Shown: positions 15,823-23,121, counted from the stretch's first letter. The stretch is DNA of 49,540 nt from Syntrophaceae bacterium (GCA_013388645.1 JACAEV010000164.1:1-49540), one strand, 5' to 3'. Program-made: numbers and translations. Notes: a model not told the origin generated them from the letters alone.

Positions 15823-17277
15823 ATGGTGACGATCATGACAAAACCAAAACATTTTTTAGAAAATTTCTTCAACCCCAAGTCGGTCGCAATCGTGGGGGCT
15901 ACTAATAATCCCTTGAAGATGAATTTCTGCATCATGCAAAACCTGGTCAACCTTGCCTTTCAAGGACAAGTCTTTCCAGTCAATCCGGGTGAAGACAAAA
16001 TCTTAGGAATCAGAGCGTTTGCCAGTCTCCGAGATATCCCTGAAGCGGTCGATTTAGTCGTCTCTGCAGTCCCGGCATCAAAGACCATAGATATTGTAAA
16101 AGACTGCGATGAAATCGGAGCAAAGCATTTGGTGATTATCACGGGGGGTTTTTCAGAGGGAGGCAAAGAGGGCCAAAAGCTCCATGACGAAATCGCCACT
16201 TTTATAAAAGGAAAGGGAATTCGAGTCTTGGGACCAAATACCCTCAGCCCGGTCAACACCAAGAATCACCTGGCCATCAGTTTTAATCCCATCAAAAAAA
16301 TGAGATGTGGAGGCCTTTCCTTTGCCTTTCAGTCCGGATTTTACGAGCCCAAAATAAACTGGATATTATCCCATATGGGGGTCAATAAAATGCTTGATAT
16401 GGGCAACAAGATGGATATCAATGAAGTGGATACGCTGAGATACCTTTATGATGACACTGATACAAAGGTCATTGCCATGCATATCGAAACCCTGAAAGGG
16501 AATGGCCGCGATTTTTTGGGTCTCCTCAAATACGGCTCAAAAGAAAAACCGACCATTATCCTAAAGTCTGGGAAAACTCCTGCGGGCTCAAGAGCAGCGG
16601 CATCTCACACCGGTTCTCTTGCTCGTGAAAACGATGTGATCTTTGGCAGCATGATCAAGCAAGCCTCGGCCATTCGCGCCCAGAACCTGGATGATTTTTT
16701 TGACCTGGCGAAGGCCTTTGAATCCCTTCCATTACCCCAGGGAAATCGTACAGCCATTATCACGCTTTCTGGGGGAGAAGGAGTTATGGCCACGGATGCA
16801 TGTGAGTTGAACGGTCTTAAGTTGGCTTCTCTAAGCAGGGACACCCATCAAAAGATCAAAAAGATCTTTCCTCCATGGGAAATCCCTTTGAATCCTTTTG
16901 ATGCCGGTGTTTGTATGGAGTTCCATCTTTCTAATCTTATTTTGTTTTTTCAGACTCTGACGGCCATCCCTCAGGATGAAAATGTTGATTGCACAATCAT
17001 GCAGATGCCTCCCAACCTGTTCGATGCGTTAATGACCATTCCGAGTGGGCCTCAAAACATGAATGGATCCCTAAAAGAGGAGTTCGTTCAATGGTTGATC
17101 AGTGTAAAGGAATATGGGAAACCCTTTGCATTGTGGTGCACCACAATGGACTCTGAAGAAATGGAATTGGTTGAGAGGCTTGAGGCTAATTCTATTCCAG
17201 TATTTCATTCGTCCGAAAGGGCAATCAAGGCTCTTTCCGCCATGTGCCGATATGCAGATAGGACAAGAAACGTTTGA
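15823..17277 (+). CDS. ADP-forming acetyl/acyl-CoA synthetase, alpha-type subunit
   Basis: A 484-residue protein with three domains in order: a CoA-binding Rossmann domain (SVAIVGATNNP, residues 20-30), a succinyl-CoA-ligase-like domain (AFQSG near 170, MGNKMDINEVD near 195) and a second ligase-CoA domain (TLSGGEGVMATDACE). His262 in AAASHTGSLA matches the phosphorylated His of acetate:CoA ligase (ADP-forming). That enzyme interconverts acyl-CoA + ADP + Pi with the acid + CoA + ATP, conserving energy in anaerobes. The ATP-grasp beta subunit is neither fused nor adjacent, so the partner must be elsewhere. Alternative start: ATG at 15835. Confidence 0.85.
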   Translation: MVTIMTKPKHFLENFFNPKSVAIVGATNNPLKMNFCIMQNLVNLAFQGQVFPVNPGEDKILGIRAFASLRDIPEAVDLVVSAVPASKTIDIVKDCDEIGAKHLVIITGGFSEGGKEGQKLHDEIATFIKGKGIRVLGPNTLSPVNTKNHLAISFNPIKKMRCGGLSFAFQSGFYEPKINWILSHMGVNKMLDMGNKMDINEVDTLRYLYDDTDTKVIAMHIETLKGNGRDFLGLLKYGSKEKPTIILKSGKTPAGSRAAASHTGSLARENDVIFGSMIKQASAIRAQNLDDFFDLAKAFESLPLPQGNRTAIITLSGGEGVMATDACELNGLKLASLSRDTHQKIKKIFPPWEIPLNPFDAGVCMEFHLSNLILFFQTLTAIPQDENVDCTIMQMPPNLFDALMTIPSGPQNMNGSLKEEFVQWLISVKEYGKPFALWCTTMDSEEMELVERLEANSIPVFHSSERAIKALSAMCRYADRTRNV

Positions 17278-17485
17278 AGCTAAAACTGTTGACCTACAAA
17301 AATGCCTTCCCCATTAAATCATGCTCACTGGTAACCGCAGAAGTTGCTTATGGTCTATCAAGGGGGATGATGATTCGACAAATATTTATTCCTTGAGACA
17401 AAAAAGGGCACCATCTTCCCTTGATGAAAATTTCCATTTTAAAAAACCCTTTAATAATCAATAGATTTAGGCATCAAACCTCTTT

Positions 17486-17501
17486 TGGCATTAAAATTGC
17501 T
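17486..17501 (+). promoter_or_regulatory. Sigma-54 (-24/-12) promoter
   Basis: TGGCATTAAAATTGCT matches the TGGCAYRNNNNTTGCW consensus at all positions but one, with GG and GC at the required spacing. It lies about 40 bases upstream of the GEMM aptamer, so transcription would start near 17512 and include the whole riboswitch. The upstream 17278-17485 stretch holds no gene and could contain enhancer sites; none was identified. Confidence 0.6.
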
Positions 17502-17540
17502 GATTATTATCTTAAAAGAATAGAATTAAATTCTACACTG

Positions 17541-17613
17541 TCGATAAAACCAAACCATGAGTAATCGTGGGACGGAAAGCCACGGGTCCTATTGGGATGG
17601 CCGGGTTGCCGAA
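17541..17613 (+). ncRNA. GEMM-I class cyclic-dinucleotide riboswitch aptamer
   Basis: The conserved core is present: AAACC, a P2 helix CCATGA-GTAA-TCGTGG with a GNRA tetraloop (17555-17570), GGACGGAAAGCC, a short P3, and the hallmark GCCGGGTTGCCGAA at the 3' side. Aligning the AAACC block to the V. cholerae Vc2 aptamer puts A17549 at position G20. G20 is read in c-di-GMP aptamers, and A20 marks the GEMM-Ib group that prefers 3',3'-cGAMP in Geobacter. The class call is firm; the ligand is an inference from one aligned base. A terminator follows directly. Confidence 0.88.
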
Positions 17614-17630
17614 ATCAAAGAAGATATTTC

Positions 17631-17663
17631 GCCCGTGGTTGATTTCAACACGGGCTTTTTTTT
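17631..17663 (+). terminator. Riboswitch expression-platform terminator
   Basis: GCCCGTG pairs with CACGGGC, the stem continues as TTGA/TCAA around a bulged G, and eight T residues follow. It ends just before the ribosome site of the first small gene. Its 5' arm (17631-17638) can instead pair with aptamer bases 17580-17587, so terminator and aptamer folding are linked. Confidence 0.85.
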
Positions 17664-17681
17664 GGAGGTGATTCTTTCATT

Positions 17682-17831
17682 TTGAGAAATTACGCCATCA
17701 ATAAAATCATTTGCTTACAGTACCAACTCAGGAAGGTCATCGGAAAGAAGATGGCGAGACGGATTTGTATGTTGATTGAAGAGATCTTTATCACTCTATT
17801 TGGAAGAGAGCCTTACCGAGAGGAGGGATAA
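17682..17831 (+). CDS. 49-residue protein under riboswitch control, unknown function
   Basis: GGAGGTGA directly after the riboswitch terminator is followed by TTG and an open frame of 49 codons ending in TAA at 17829. The product is strongly basic in its middle (QYQLRKVIGKKMARR) and has a hydrophobic stretch, MLIEEIFITLFG. It stops 3 bases before the next gene, and the next ribosome site (GAGGAGGG) lies inside its last codons, so the two look translationally coupled. I do not recognise the family. The TTG start is 13 bases from the ribosome site, so initiation at the ATT just upstream or at an internal ATG is possible. Confidence 0.5.
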   Translation: MRNYAINKIICLQYQLRKVIGKKMARRICMLIEEIFITLFGREPYREEG

Positions 17832-17834
17832 GAG

Positions 17835-18143
17835 ATGTGCAGAGTATTGAGTTTCCATTTATATTGTACCCATTTCAAATGTCCCCACAACTTATTCTGG
17901 GAAGAGTTAAAACTCGATAGAGAAAAAATCCAAATGACCGATAAAGCGATAGAGATCAGAAACTGCTGCTGTTTGATCACGCATCCGTGGACTCCAGAGG
18001 ATATTTGTGATGCATGGGGCCTTTCCAAGGAGGCGATTAGGCGCTCCGAAGAAGAGGCATTTAAGAAAGTGCAGAAGAAAATACGGGTTCCCAAGAGAGG
18101 GCCATTTTTAATCGGTTCCCTTCATAGAGAACTCGTGGCCTGA
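17835..18143 (+). CDS. Small Cys-rich protein with sigma-70 region 4-like HTH
   Basis: A 102-residue protein. Residues about 52-82 (WTPEDICDAWGLSKEAIRRSEE...KKVQKK) follow the pattern of sigma-factor region 4 (T-x-E-E-I-x(4)-G-L-S-R-E-R-I-R-Q-I-E). The N-terminal half has Cys at 2, 11 and 16 and a CCC triplet at 44-46, suggesting a metal or redox-sensing part. No other sigma-factor region is present, so it is probably a small transcription regulator, not a sigma factor. It is the second gene downstream of the sigma-54 promoter and GEMM riboswitch, so its level should follow a cyclic dinucleotide. No named family recognised. Confidence 0.7.
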   Translation: MCRVLSFHLYCTHFKCPHNLFWEELKLDREKIQMTDKAIEIRNCCCLITHPWTPEDICDAWGLSKEAIRRSEEEAFKKVQKKIRVPKRGPFLIGSLHRELVA

Positions 18144-18369
18144 ATAAAATTTGATAGGGTAGAGCTATTCGTTTTTCGGGAAAATATTATATGAGGACTT
18201 CTTTCTTAATATAGAAATAACAGAGAATATGACGAGAAAGGAAATTCAGCGTATCCTGAAAAAATTTAATGCTTCAATATCTCTTTCCTTTGATAGAATG
18301 GTTTTAATTGTAGATTATCAATTTCTGTTAAAACTTGTCTTTTTCCGTCCTTCGACCTTTTTCTTCTTC

Positions 18370-18399
18370 TTGACATTAAAAGTCCCTTGTTCATATATT
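18370..18399 (+). promoter_or_regulatory. Sigma-70 promoter of the zinc-ribbon gene
   Basis: TTGACA (18370-18375), 18-base spacer, TATATT (18394-18399), about 60 bases before the gene. The rest of 18144-18369 is AT-rich, with only an unconvincing 57-codon frame. Confidence 0.6.
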
Positions 18400-18462
18400 T
18401 AACTTATTCCTAACCGAGTTCTAATTAGAAAAAAATCAGACATTGCATTTAGGTTAACAAGA

Positions 18463-18657
18463 ATGCCTCGAAAGAACAGAGAAGAATTCATCATGACATG
18501 GGAACTCACTTGTCGCCTTTGCAAATCCAACTTCGTGGCGCCGGTGCCTCGTGGTCCCAGAGAAGAAAAAGAGTTAAAATGCCCTAAATGCGGAGGCCAA
18601 TATATTGATAGAATGGAGGCCTTAAATCAAAGTGCACCGCCCCCATGCGGTGGCTGA
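18463..18657 (+). CDS. Small zinc-ribbon protein, unknown function
   Basis: A 64-residue protein with two CxxC knuckles, CRLC and CPKC, about 20 residues apart, as in zinc-ribbon domains of rubrerythrin-like or transcription-associated small proteins. The C-terminus ends in a short Pro/Cys/Gly tail (PPPCGG). An internal ATG at 18493 (MTWELTCRLCK) is an equally good start; neither ribosome site is strong. It stands alone between the riboswitch operon and a dispersed repeat. Function cannot be assigned. Confidence 0.65.
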   Translation: MPRKNREEFIMTWELTCRLCKSNFVAPVPRGPREEKELKCPKCGGQYIDRMEALNQSAPPPCGG

Positions 18658-18720
18658 TAGGGAACTGTGGGGGCCGTGAGCCTCCAACGGATTGATGAAT
18701 CATCTCGATGGGATAAGCTT

Positions 18721-18786
18721 AAGGGAATCTCTAATAATTCCTAATTCGTCACTCCCGCCCCGTATCAGGTACGGGGTAAACTCCAG
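18721..18786. repeat. Dispersed intergenic repeat, copy 2
   Basis: Identical to 5431-5486 over 56 bases and two mismatches over 66. It retains the CCCCGTA/TACGGGG hairpin, but the outer closing arm seen in copy 1 is missing (CCAGAGG in place of CCAGCGGGAGT), so it looks truncated. The remainder of 18658-18909 holds no gene that I can see. Confidence 0.9.
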
Positions 18787-18909
18787 AGGTTGCCTTAAGA
18801 ATTACCAAAACTGACCATCCCGGTCTGGCGCTTTATACTCTCTTTCAACTAATACCCACCCATTCATAAAGTAGATTCATCTTCATTCTTCGATGCGATC
18901 GGTAAGGGG

Positions 18910-19410
18910 TCAATCACCGGCTTTCTTCGCAAGAAGGTCCCCATAAACCAATATGTCATAAATAGAATGGAGGGCCTTCTCCATAGATTTTTCTTTTATC
19001 TCCCTTCGGCTCCCTCTTAAATTCAATTTTACCACCCAGGTTTTTTTCCCGTTGGACACTCCGATGAAGACGAGTCCAACCGGTTTTTCTTTTGTTCCGC
19101 CTGTGGGCCCTGCGACACCAGTAGTGGATAATCCGAAATGGGTGCCAAATGTTTTTCGAACTCCTTGAGCCATCTTTCTTGCCACTTGGGAACTCACCGC
19201 TCCGTAGTTCTTTATCTCATCTAAAGGAACCGCTAAATGCTTCATCTTCGATTCGTTGCTGTAGTTAACCATTCCCCCCATAAAGTAATCTGAGCTCCCG
19301 GAGACATCAGTGATGCGATCGCAGATCAGTCCTCCGGTACAAGACTCTGCAACGGAAAGGGTCCACCCCTTTTCCCTCAAACGATCCCCAATCGCTTTTT
19401 CTATTTTCAT
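18910..19410 (-). CDS. pncC: Nicotinamide-nucleotide amidohydrolase (CinA C-terminal domain)
   Basis: A 166-residue stand-alone CinA-C domain. It has the AESCTGG motif (residues 20-26), GSSDYFMGGMVNYSNESK and the STTGVAGPTGG loop. It deamidates nicotinamide mononucleotide to nicotinate mononucleotide in pyridine nucleotide salvage. The N-terminal MoCF-like domain of full CinA is absent. It overlaps pgpA by 4 bases (ATGA) and ends the long minus-strand housekeeping run. It normally sits next to thpR/recA, which are on the far side of the 12.7-18.9 kb block. Confidence 0.92.
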   Translation of the reverse strand: MKIEKAIGDRLREKGWTLSVAESCTGGLICDRITDVSGSSDYFMGGMVNYSNESKMKHLAVPLDEIKNYGAVSSQVARKMAQGVRKTFGTHFGLSTTGVAGPTGGTKEKPVGLVFIGVSNGKKTWVVKLNLRGSRREIKEKSMEKALHSIYDILVYGDLLAKKAGD

Positions 19411-19859
19411 AGATATAGCCTCCCAATAATATGGAGAATTATATTGGCATAAATTCCTGCGATCACATCGTCCAGCACCACACCCAATCCTCCCTTTAAT
19501 CCTTTTTCCAGACGGCGGATGGGAAATGGCTTGAGAATATCGAAAAAGCGAAAGAGAATAAAACCAACGATGATGAAAAGCGTTGACTTAGGAACCCAGA
19601 GCATAGTGATGAGAAATCCCATCATCTCATCGATGACGATCCTCGGATCATCTTTTTTTCTAAAAAAACTCTCAGCATTTTCTGAGATCCATACAGAGAG
19701 AAAGAAAAAACCAATGAGAGTGATTTCATAGAGGGGTAATGGTATTTCAGAAAGAAAATAATAGATGGGGATGGCAATAAGCGTTCCCAGGGTCCCAGGA
19801 GCAAAAGGAGAATAGCCGACGCCAAAGCCGGTGGCAAAGAGGAGGAAAAAATGATTCAT
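19407..19859 (-). CDS. pgpA: Phosphatidylglycerophosphatase A
   Basis: A 150-residue integral membrane protein with about four hydrophobic segments. It has the PgpA signatures GVGYSPFAPGTLGTL near the N-terminus, DPRIVIDEMMGF (catalytic acidic residues) and FRFFDILKPFPIRRLE followed by GVVLDDVIAGIYAN. It removes the phosphate from phosphatidylglycerophosphate to make phosphatidylglycerol in the inner membrane. A TTG 18 bases upstream is possible, but ATG at 19859 matches the usual N-terminus. It overlaps pncC by four bases and is separated from hisF by a gap with inverted repeats. Confidence 0.93.
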   Translation of the reverse strand: MNHFFLLFATGFGVGYSPFAPGTLGTLIAIPIYYFLSEIPLPLYEITLIGFFFLSVWISENAESFFRKKDDPRIVIDEMMGFLITMLWVPKSTLFIIVGFILFRFFDILKPFPIRRLEKGLKGGLGVVLDDVIAGIYANIILHIIGRLYL

Positions 19860-19870
19860 CTTTGATTGAG

Positions 19871-19940
19871 GGTTCAAGGGTTTAGGGGTCGATTAAAATA
19901 GTTTTTAGAGTCTCTTACTTGAACCCTCGAACCCTAGGCC
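19871..19940. repeat. Inverted repeat between hisF and pgpA
   Basis: GGGTTCAAG (19871-19879) is matched by CTTGAACCC (19918-19926), with further partly paired GGGTTTAGGGG/CCCTAGGCCCC flanks. It is a hairpin-forming intergenic element, not gene-like. Confidence 0.6.
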
Positions 19941-19955
19941 CCTGGGATCCATTAT

Positions 19956-20711
19956 TTATAGCCTGACAACGACTCCTTTTTCTTTCAGATAGGTTTTGAC
20001 CTGTGCAATGGTATATTCTCGATAATGGAAGATGGAAGCAGCCAGCACGGCATCTGCTTTCCCGAAAATGAGCCCCTCATAAAGATGTTCCAGGGTTCCC
20101 ACACCTCCTGAAGCGATGACAGGGATATTCACCTGTTCTGAAATCGTTCGAGTCAATTCAATATCGTAACCATCCTTTGTTCCGTCACGGTCCATACTGG
20201 TCAATAAGATCTCTCCTGCCCCCCTCTTCTCCATCTCCTTAGCCCAATAGACCGCATCGATCCCTGTGGATACCTTTCCCCCATGGGTGTAAACTTCCCA
20301 CCCCTCCCCTTTTCTTTTCGCATCAATGGCAATGACGATACATTGGCTTCCAAAACGTTTTGAGGCTCTCTCTACAAAAGAGGGATCCCTCACCACAGCA
20401 GTATTGATCGACACCTTATCCGCTCCGGCCATCAGCAATTTGCGAATGTCTTCCAAACGCCGGATTCCCCCTCCTACGGTAAGGGGAATAAAAATTTCCT
20501 CTGCGGTCTTTCGGACCACATCAATGAGAATCTCTCTCTCCTCCTGCGAAGCAGTAATATCCAAAAAGGCGATCTCGTCGGCACCCTGCTCGTCATAGAC
20601 CTTCGCATTCTCAACTGGATCACCCGCATCCTTCAGGTTAAGGAACTGAGTTCCCTTGACTACTCTTCCGCTTTTAACATCCAGACAGGGAATAATTCTT
20701 TTCGCAAGCAT
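19956..20711 (-). CDS. hisF: Imidazole glycerol phosphate synthase, cyclase subunit
   Basis: A 251-residue (beta/alpha)8 barrel. It opens with [22 protein letters not shown], with the catalytic Asp in CLDV and the second in [13 protein letters not shown]. It takes ammonia from HisH and converts PRFAR to imidazole glycerol phosphate and AICAR, step five of histidine synthesis and a link to purines. Its partner hisH is about 3.4 kb upstream in the same run; hisA precedes it after a 218-base gap that carries a long hairpin element. GGAGCAGG precedes the ATG. Confidence 0.97.
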   Translation of the reverse strand: MLAKRIIPCLDVKSGRVVKGTQFLNLKDAGDPVENAKVYDEQGADEIAFLDITASQEEREILIDVVRKTAEEIFIPLTVGGGIRRLEDIRKLLMAGADKVSINTAVVRDPSFVERASKRFGSQCIVIAIDAKRKGEGWEVYTHGGKVSTGIDAVYWAKEMEKRGAGEILLTSMDRDGTKDGYDIELTRTISEQVNIPVIASGGVGTLEHLYEGLIFGKADAVLAASIFHYREYTIAQVKTYLKEKGVVVRL

Positions 20712-20765
20712 CCTGCTCCGTTCCTTCTTCCTGGCCTAATCAATACTCATTTATGTTTCTCGGTA

Positions 20766-20900
20766 TTTAAACTCTAAACACTAAACTCTAAATTCTAAAC
20801 AAGTCCAAAATCCAAAAGTCAAAAATGACACGGTCTTGAATTTCGTATTTTGGGAATTTGGGTTGGTTTAGAGTTTCGGGTTTCGCGTTTAGAGTTTAAA
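20766..20900. repeat. Long imperfect hairpin element between hisA and hisF
   Basis: TTTAAACTCTAAAC (20766-20779) is repeated in exact inverse at 20887-20900. Inside, further tracts pair (AAACTCTAAA with TTTAGAGTTT, CCAAAATCCAAAA with TTTTGGGAATTTGG). The 135-base unit would fold into one long AT-rich hairpin. Related words occur in the gaps near 5560-5630 and 23055-23100. Confidence 0.7.
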
Positions 20901-20929
20901 AACTTTCCTTAAGATTTCGATATTTAAAT

Positions 20930-21661
20930 TTAGGATCTCCCTCTGGCAATGCGAATGGCTTCTTCCAAATCAAGCTTCCCTGTATAGAGAGCACGCCCAA
21001 CAATCACTCCGATGACCCCATCCAGCTCTAACTCCATGAGTTGTTCAATGTCTTCGATCCGAGACACTCCTCCTGAGGCAATCACCGGGGTCGAAACAGA
21101 TCGAGCTAATTTCTGAGTCGACTCGACATTTAAACCTGTGCCCATTCCATCTCTTTCAACATCCGTAAAGATAATGGCTGAAAGACCGATTCCCTCAAAC
21201 TGTTTTGCCAAGTCAATCGCTTCAAAGGAAACGATTTCATTCCATCCCTGAATGGCCACTTTTCCCTCTTTGGCATCAATCCCGAGGATCACCCTTTCAG
21301 GAAAATGATGGCATGCAACCTGAATGAAGGGACGATTCCGAATGGCGGCTGTCCCCAAGATGACCCATCTCACTCCATCAGACAGATAATCTTCAATAGT
21401 AGATAAATCACGAATGCCTCCACCCACCTCTAATGGGATCTGAATGGATCGAGCGATCTCCTTGATCAAAGATCGGTGAAAGGGTTTCCCCGTCGCGGCT
21501 CCATTGAGATCCACCACATGAAGCCTCTCAGCGCCCTTTGACTCCCACCATTTGGCCATTCCAACAGGATCTTCCGAATAGACTGATTCCTGATCCATCC
21601 TCCCCTGAGAAAGCCTGACACATCTTCCATCTTTCAGGTCCACGGCAGGGATGACGATCAA
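20930..21661 (-). CDS. hisA: ProFAR isomerase
   Basis: A 243-residue (beta/alpha)8 barrel. It starts MIVIPAVDLKDGRCVRLSQG, with the catalytic Asp in AVDL and the second in TDVERDGMGTG. It catalyses the Amadori-type isomerisation of ProFAR to PRFAR, the step before HisHF. The ATG overlaps the stop of the secreted-protein gene (ATGA), so the two are translationally coupled. Confidence 0.96.
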   Translation of the reverse strand: MIVIPAVDLKDGRCVRLSQGRMDQESVYSEDPVGMAKWWESKGAERLHVVDLNGAATGKPFHRSLIKEIARSIQIPLEVGGGIRDLSTIEDYLSDGVRWVILGTAAIRNRPFIQVACHHFPERVILGIDAKEGKVAIQGWNEIVSFEAIDLAKQFEGIGLSAIIFTDVERDGMGTGLNVESTQKLARSVSTPVIASGGVSRIEDIEQLMELELDGVIGVIVGRALYTGKLDLEEAIRIARGRS

Positions 21662-22314
21662 GGCATTTCCTCCAACTCTTTCAATCCAGGGAATCTTCTC
21701 AACATCTCATCCATCCCTACACTTGAAAGCTCTTCTGCCGTCAACCAGGATGCCTTTCTCCTGACAAAAGACCCTATTTTTAAAAGGTTCTCGCTGAGGG
21801 GCCTCTGGGTTTCATCAAACTTCCCTATCCAAACCATCTTTTCGCCCTTCAACCGGATGAGATGGGCATCGAATCCCACCGAGGCAGGCTTTTCTGCACC
21901 AATATGAGATCCAATCCTTTCCTCGAAACGGAAAAGAACTCCAATAAGAATAAAATCCATCTCTAATGTTTTTCCTAAGTGAATGAACGAACGCAATGGT
22001 TTCAATTCAAACTGTCTCCTCTCGATTTGAGAAAAGGCTTCCTCCACTTTTTCCAGAGGAAGAACATTGAACGTCCCCATGGACTCCATTTTCTGCTGAA
22101 GAAGTCGGGTGAGGGTATTCTGTGAGCCAGGCACCACCTCCCCTCTTAAAATCACCCCTTTACAAATGGGACAGGGAGCTCCTTTTCCTAATTCCTCCCC
22201 TCGATGAATCAAAAAGGGCATGACAGCCAGACGGGGTTTCATTGCTGCCTGCAATCCAACGTCCCCTGCAAAGATCATCCCTAATATTGATAACAATAAC
22301 AGATACTTTTTCAT
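21658..22314 (-). CDS. Secreted protein of unknown function within the his operon
   Basis: A 218-residue protein from ATG at 22314, chosen because GGAGGTGGAG lies just before it. Residues 1-24 form a clear signal peptide (MKKYLLLLSILGMIFAGDVG). The mature part begins with PRLAVMPFLIHRG, reminiscent of the opening strand of periplasmic CsgG/LpoB-like domains that detect or bind partners, and contains a CPIC pair near residue 46. Further on, FILIGVLFRFEERIG and MVWIGKFDETQRPL also resemble those domains. The family is not firmly recognised. It overlaps hisA by 4 bases, so it is transcribed with histidine and KDO genes without an obvious functional link. Confidence 0.75.
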   Translation of the reverse strand: MKKYLLLLSILGMIFAGDVGLQAAMKPRLAVMPFLIHRGEELGKGAPCPICKGVILRGEVVPGSQNTLTRLLQQKMESMGTFNVLPLEKVEEAFSQIERRQFELKPLRSFIHLGKTLEMDFILIGVLFRFEERIGSHIGAEKPASVGFDAHLIRLKGEKMVWIGKFDETQRPLSENLLKIGSFVRRKASWLTAEELSSVGMDEMLRRFPGLKELEEMP

Positions 22315-22379
22315 CTCCACCTCCCTTGGATTTCTTTCCCCCTTTAGAAAGCGTGCCCCAATGGAATTTCTAACGGGGC

Positions 22380-23033
22380 TCACTTTTTTGTCCCGATCTT
22401 CTTGGCATCCTCTAAAAATTGGGCAATCCCTTTTTCGGTCAGGGGATGTTTCACCATCTGTTCGATGATAGCAGGAGGAATGGTTACAATCTCTGCTCCT
22501 AACATCGCGGCCTCAATCACATGAATCGGATTTCGAATGCTCGCTACGATGATCTGGGTCTCTATATTCGGATAGCTGGAATAGATTGCCCGAATTTGAC
22601 GAATTAGTTCAAGTCCATTAAAACTGATATCGTCGAGTCTCCCTAAAAAGGGACAAATATAGGTGGCTCCTGCCTTTGCAGCTAAAATGGCCTGACTCGG
22701 AGAAAAGAGGAGTGTGACATTGGTATGTATTCCCTCTGAGGAAAGGATCTTGACCGTTTTTAATCCTTCCGAGGTGATGGGAATTTTAATGACAATCTCT
22801 TCCCCCCAGGTGGCCATGACTTTTGCTTCTTTCACCATCTCTTCACAGGTCATTCCTGTCACTTCCACATTGACAGGTCCTTTCACTTCCTCCCAAATCT
22901 TCCGGATTAGCGTTTCAGCCTCCTCCCCTTCTTTTGCAAGAAGCGTAGGGTTAGTCGTCACACCGTCGACCAAACCAAGCGCTTTAGCTTTCCTGATCTC
23001 ATTGAGATTCGCTGTATCGATAAATATCTTCAC
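22380..23033 (-). CDS. Transaldolase / fructose-6-phosphate aldolase-like (TalC family)
   Basis: A 217-residue short transaldolase. It opens with MKIFIDTANLNEIRKA and VDGVTTNPTLLAKEG; the Schiff-base Lys is in VIKIPIT, and FLGRLDDI follows. Enzymes of this size transfer dihydroxyacetone units between sugar phosphates (transaldolase) or cleave fructose 6-phosphate. Sequence alone does not separate the two, and most non-enteric members are transaldolases. It starts at GTG with GGAGGAGGGTGA upstream. It lies in the kdsA-to-hisA stretch. Confidence 0.92.
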   Translation of the reverse strand: MKIFIDTANLNEIRKAKALGLVDGVTTNPTLLAKEGEEAETLIRKIWEEVKGPVNVEVTGMTCEEMVKEAKVMATWGEEIVIKIPITSEGLKTVKILSSEGIHTNVTLLFSPSQAILAAKAGATYICPFLGRLDDISFNGLELIRQIRAIYSSYPNIETQIIVASIRNPIHVIEAAMLGAEIVTIPPAIIEQMVKHPLTEKGIAQFLEDAKKIGTKK

Positions 23034-23121
23034 CGGTCACCCTCCTCCTTTATTTGATTTCATATCTCAGATTTAAGATTTTAGATTTTCCGATCTGAAT
23101 TCTACAATCCGCAATCTTCCA

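Noticed and set aside
18229-18402. 57-codon plus-strand frame before the zinc-ribbon gene
   Set aside because: Weak ribosome site, a run of Phe from a T-rich tract, and its end overlaps a good promoter; more likely non-coding.
20030-20050. GGAAGCAGCC, like the SRP RNA apical motif
   Set aside because: It falls in conserved hisF coding sequence, with no long hairpin around it.
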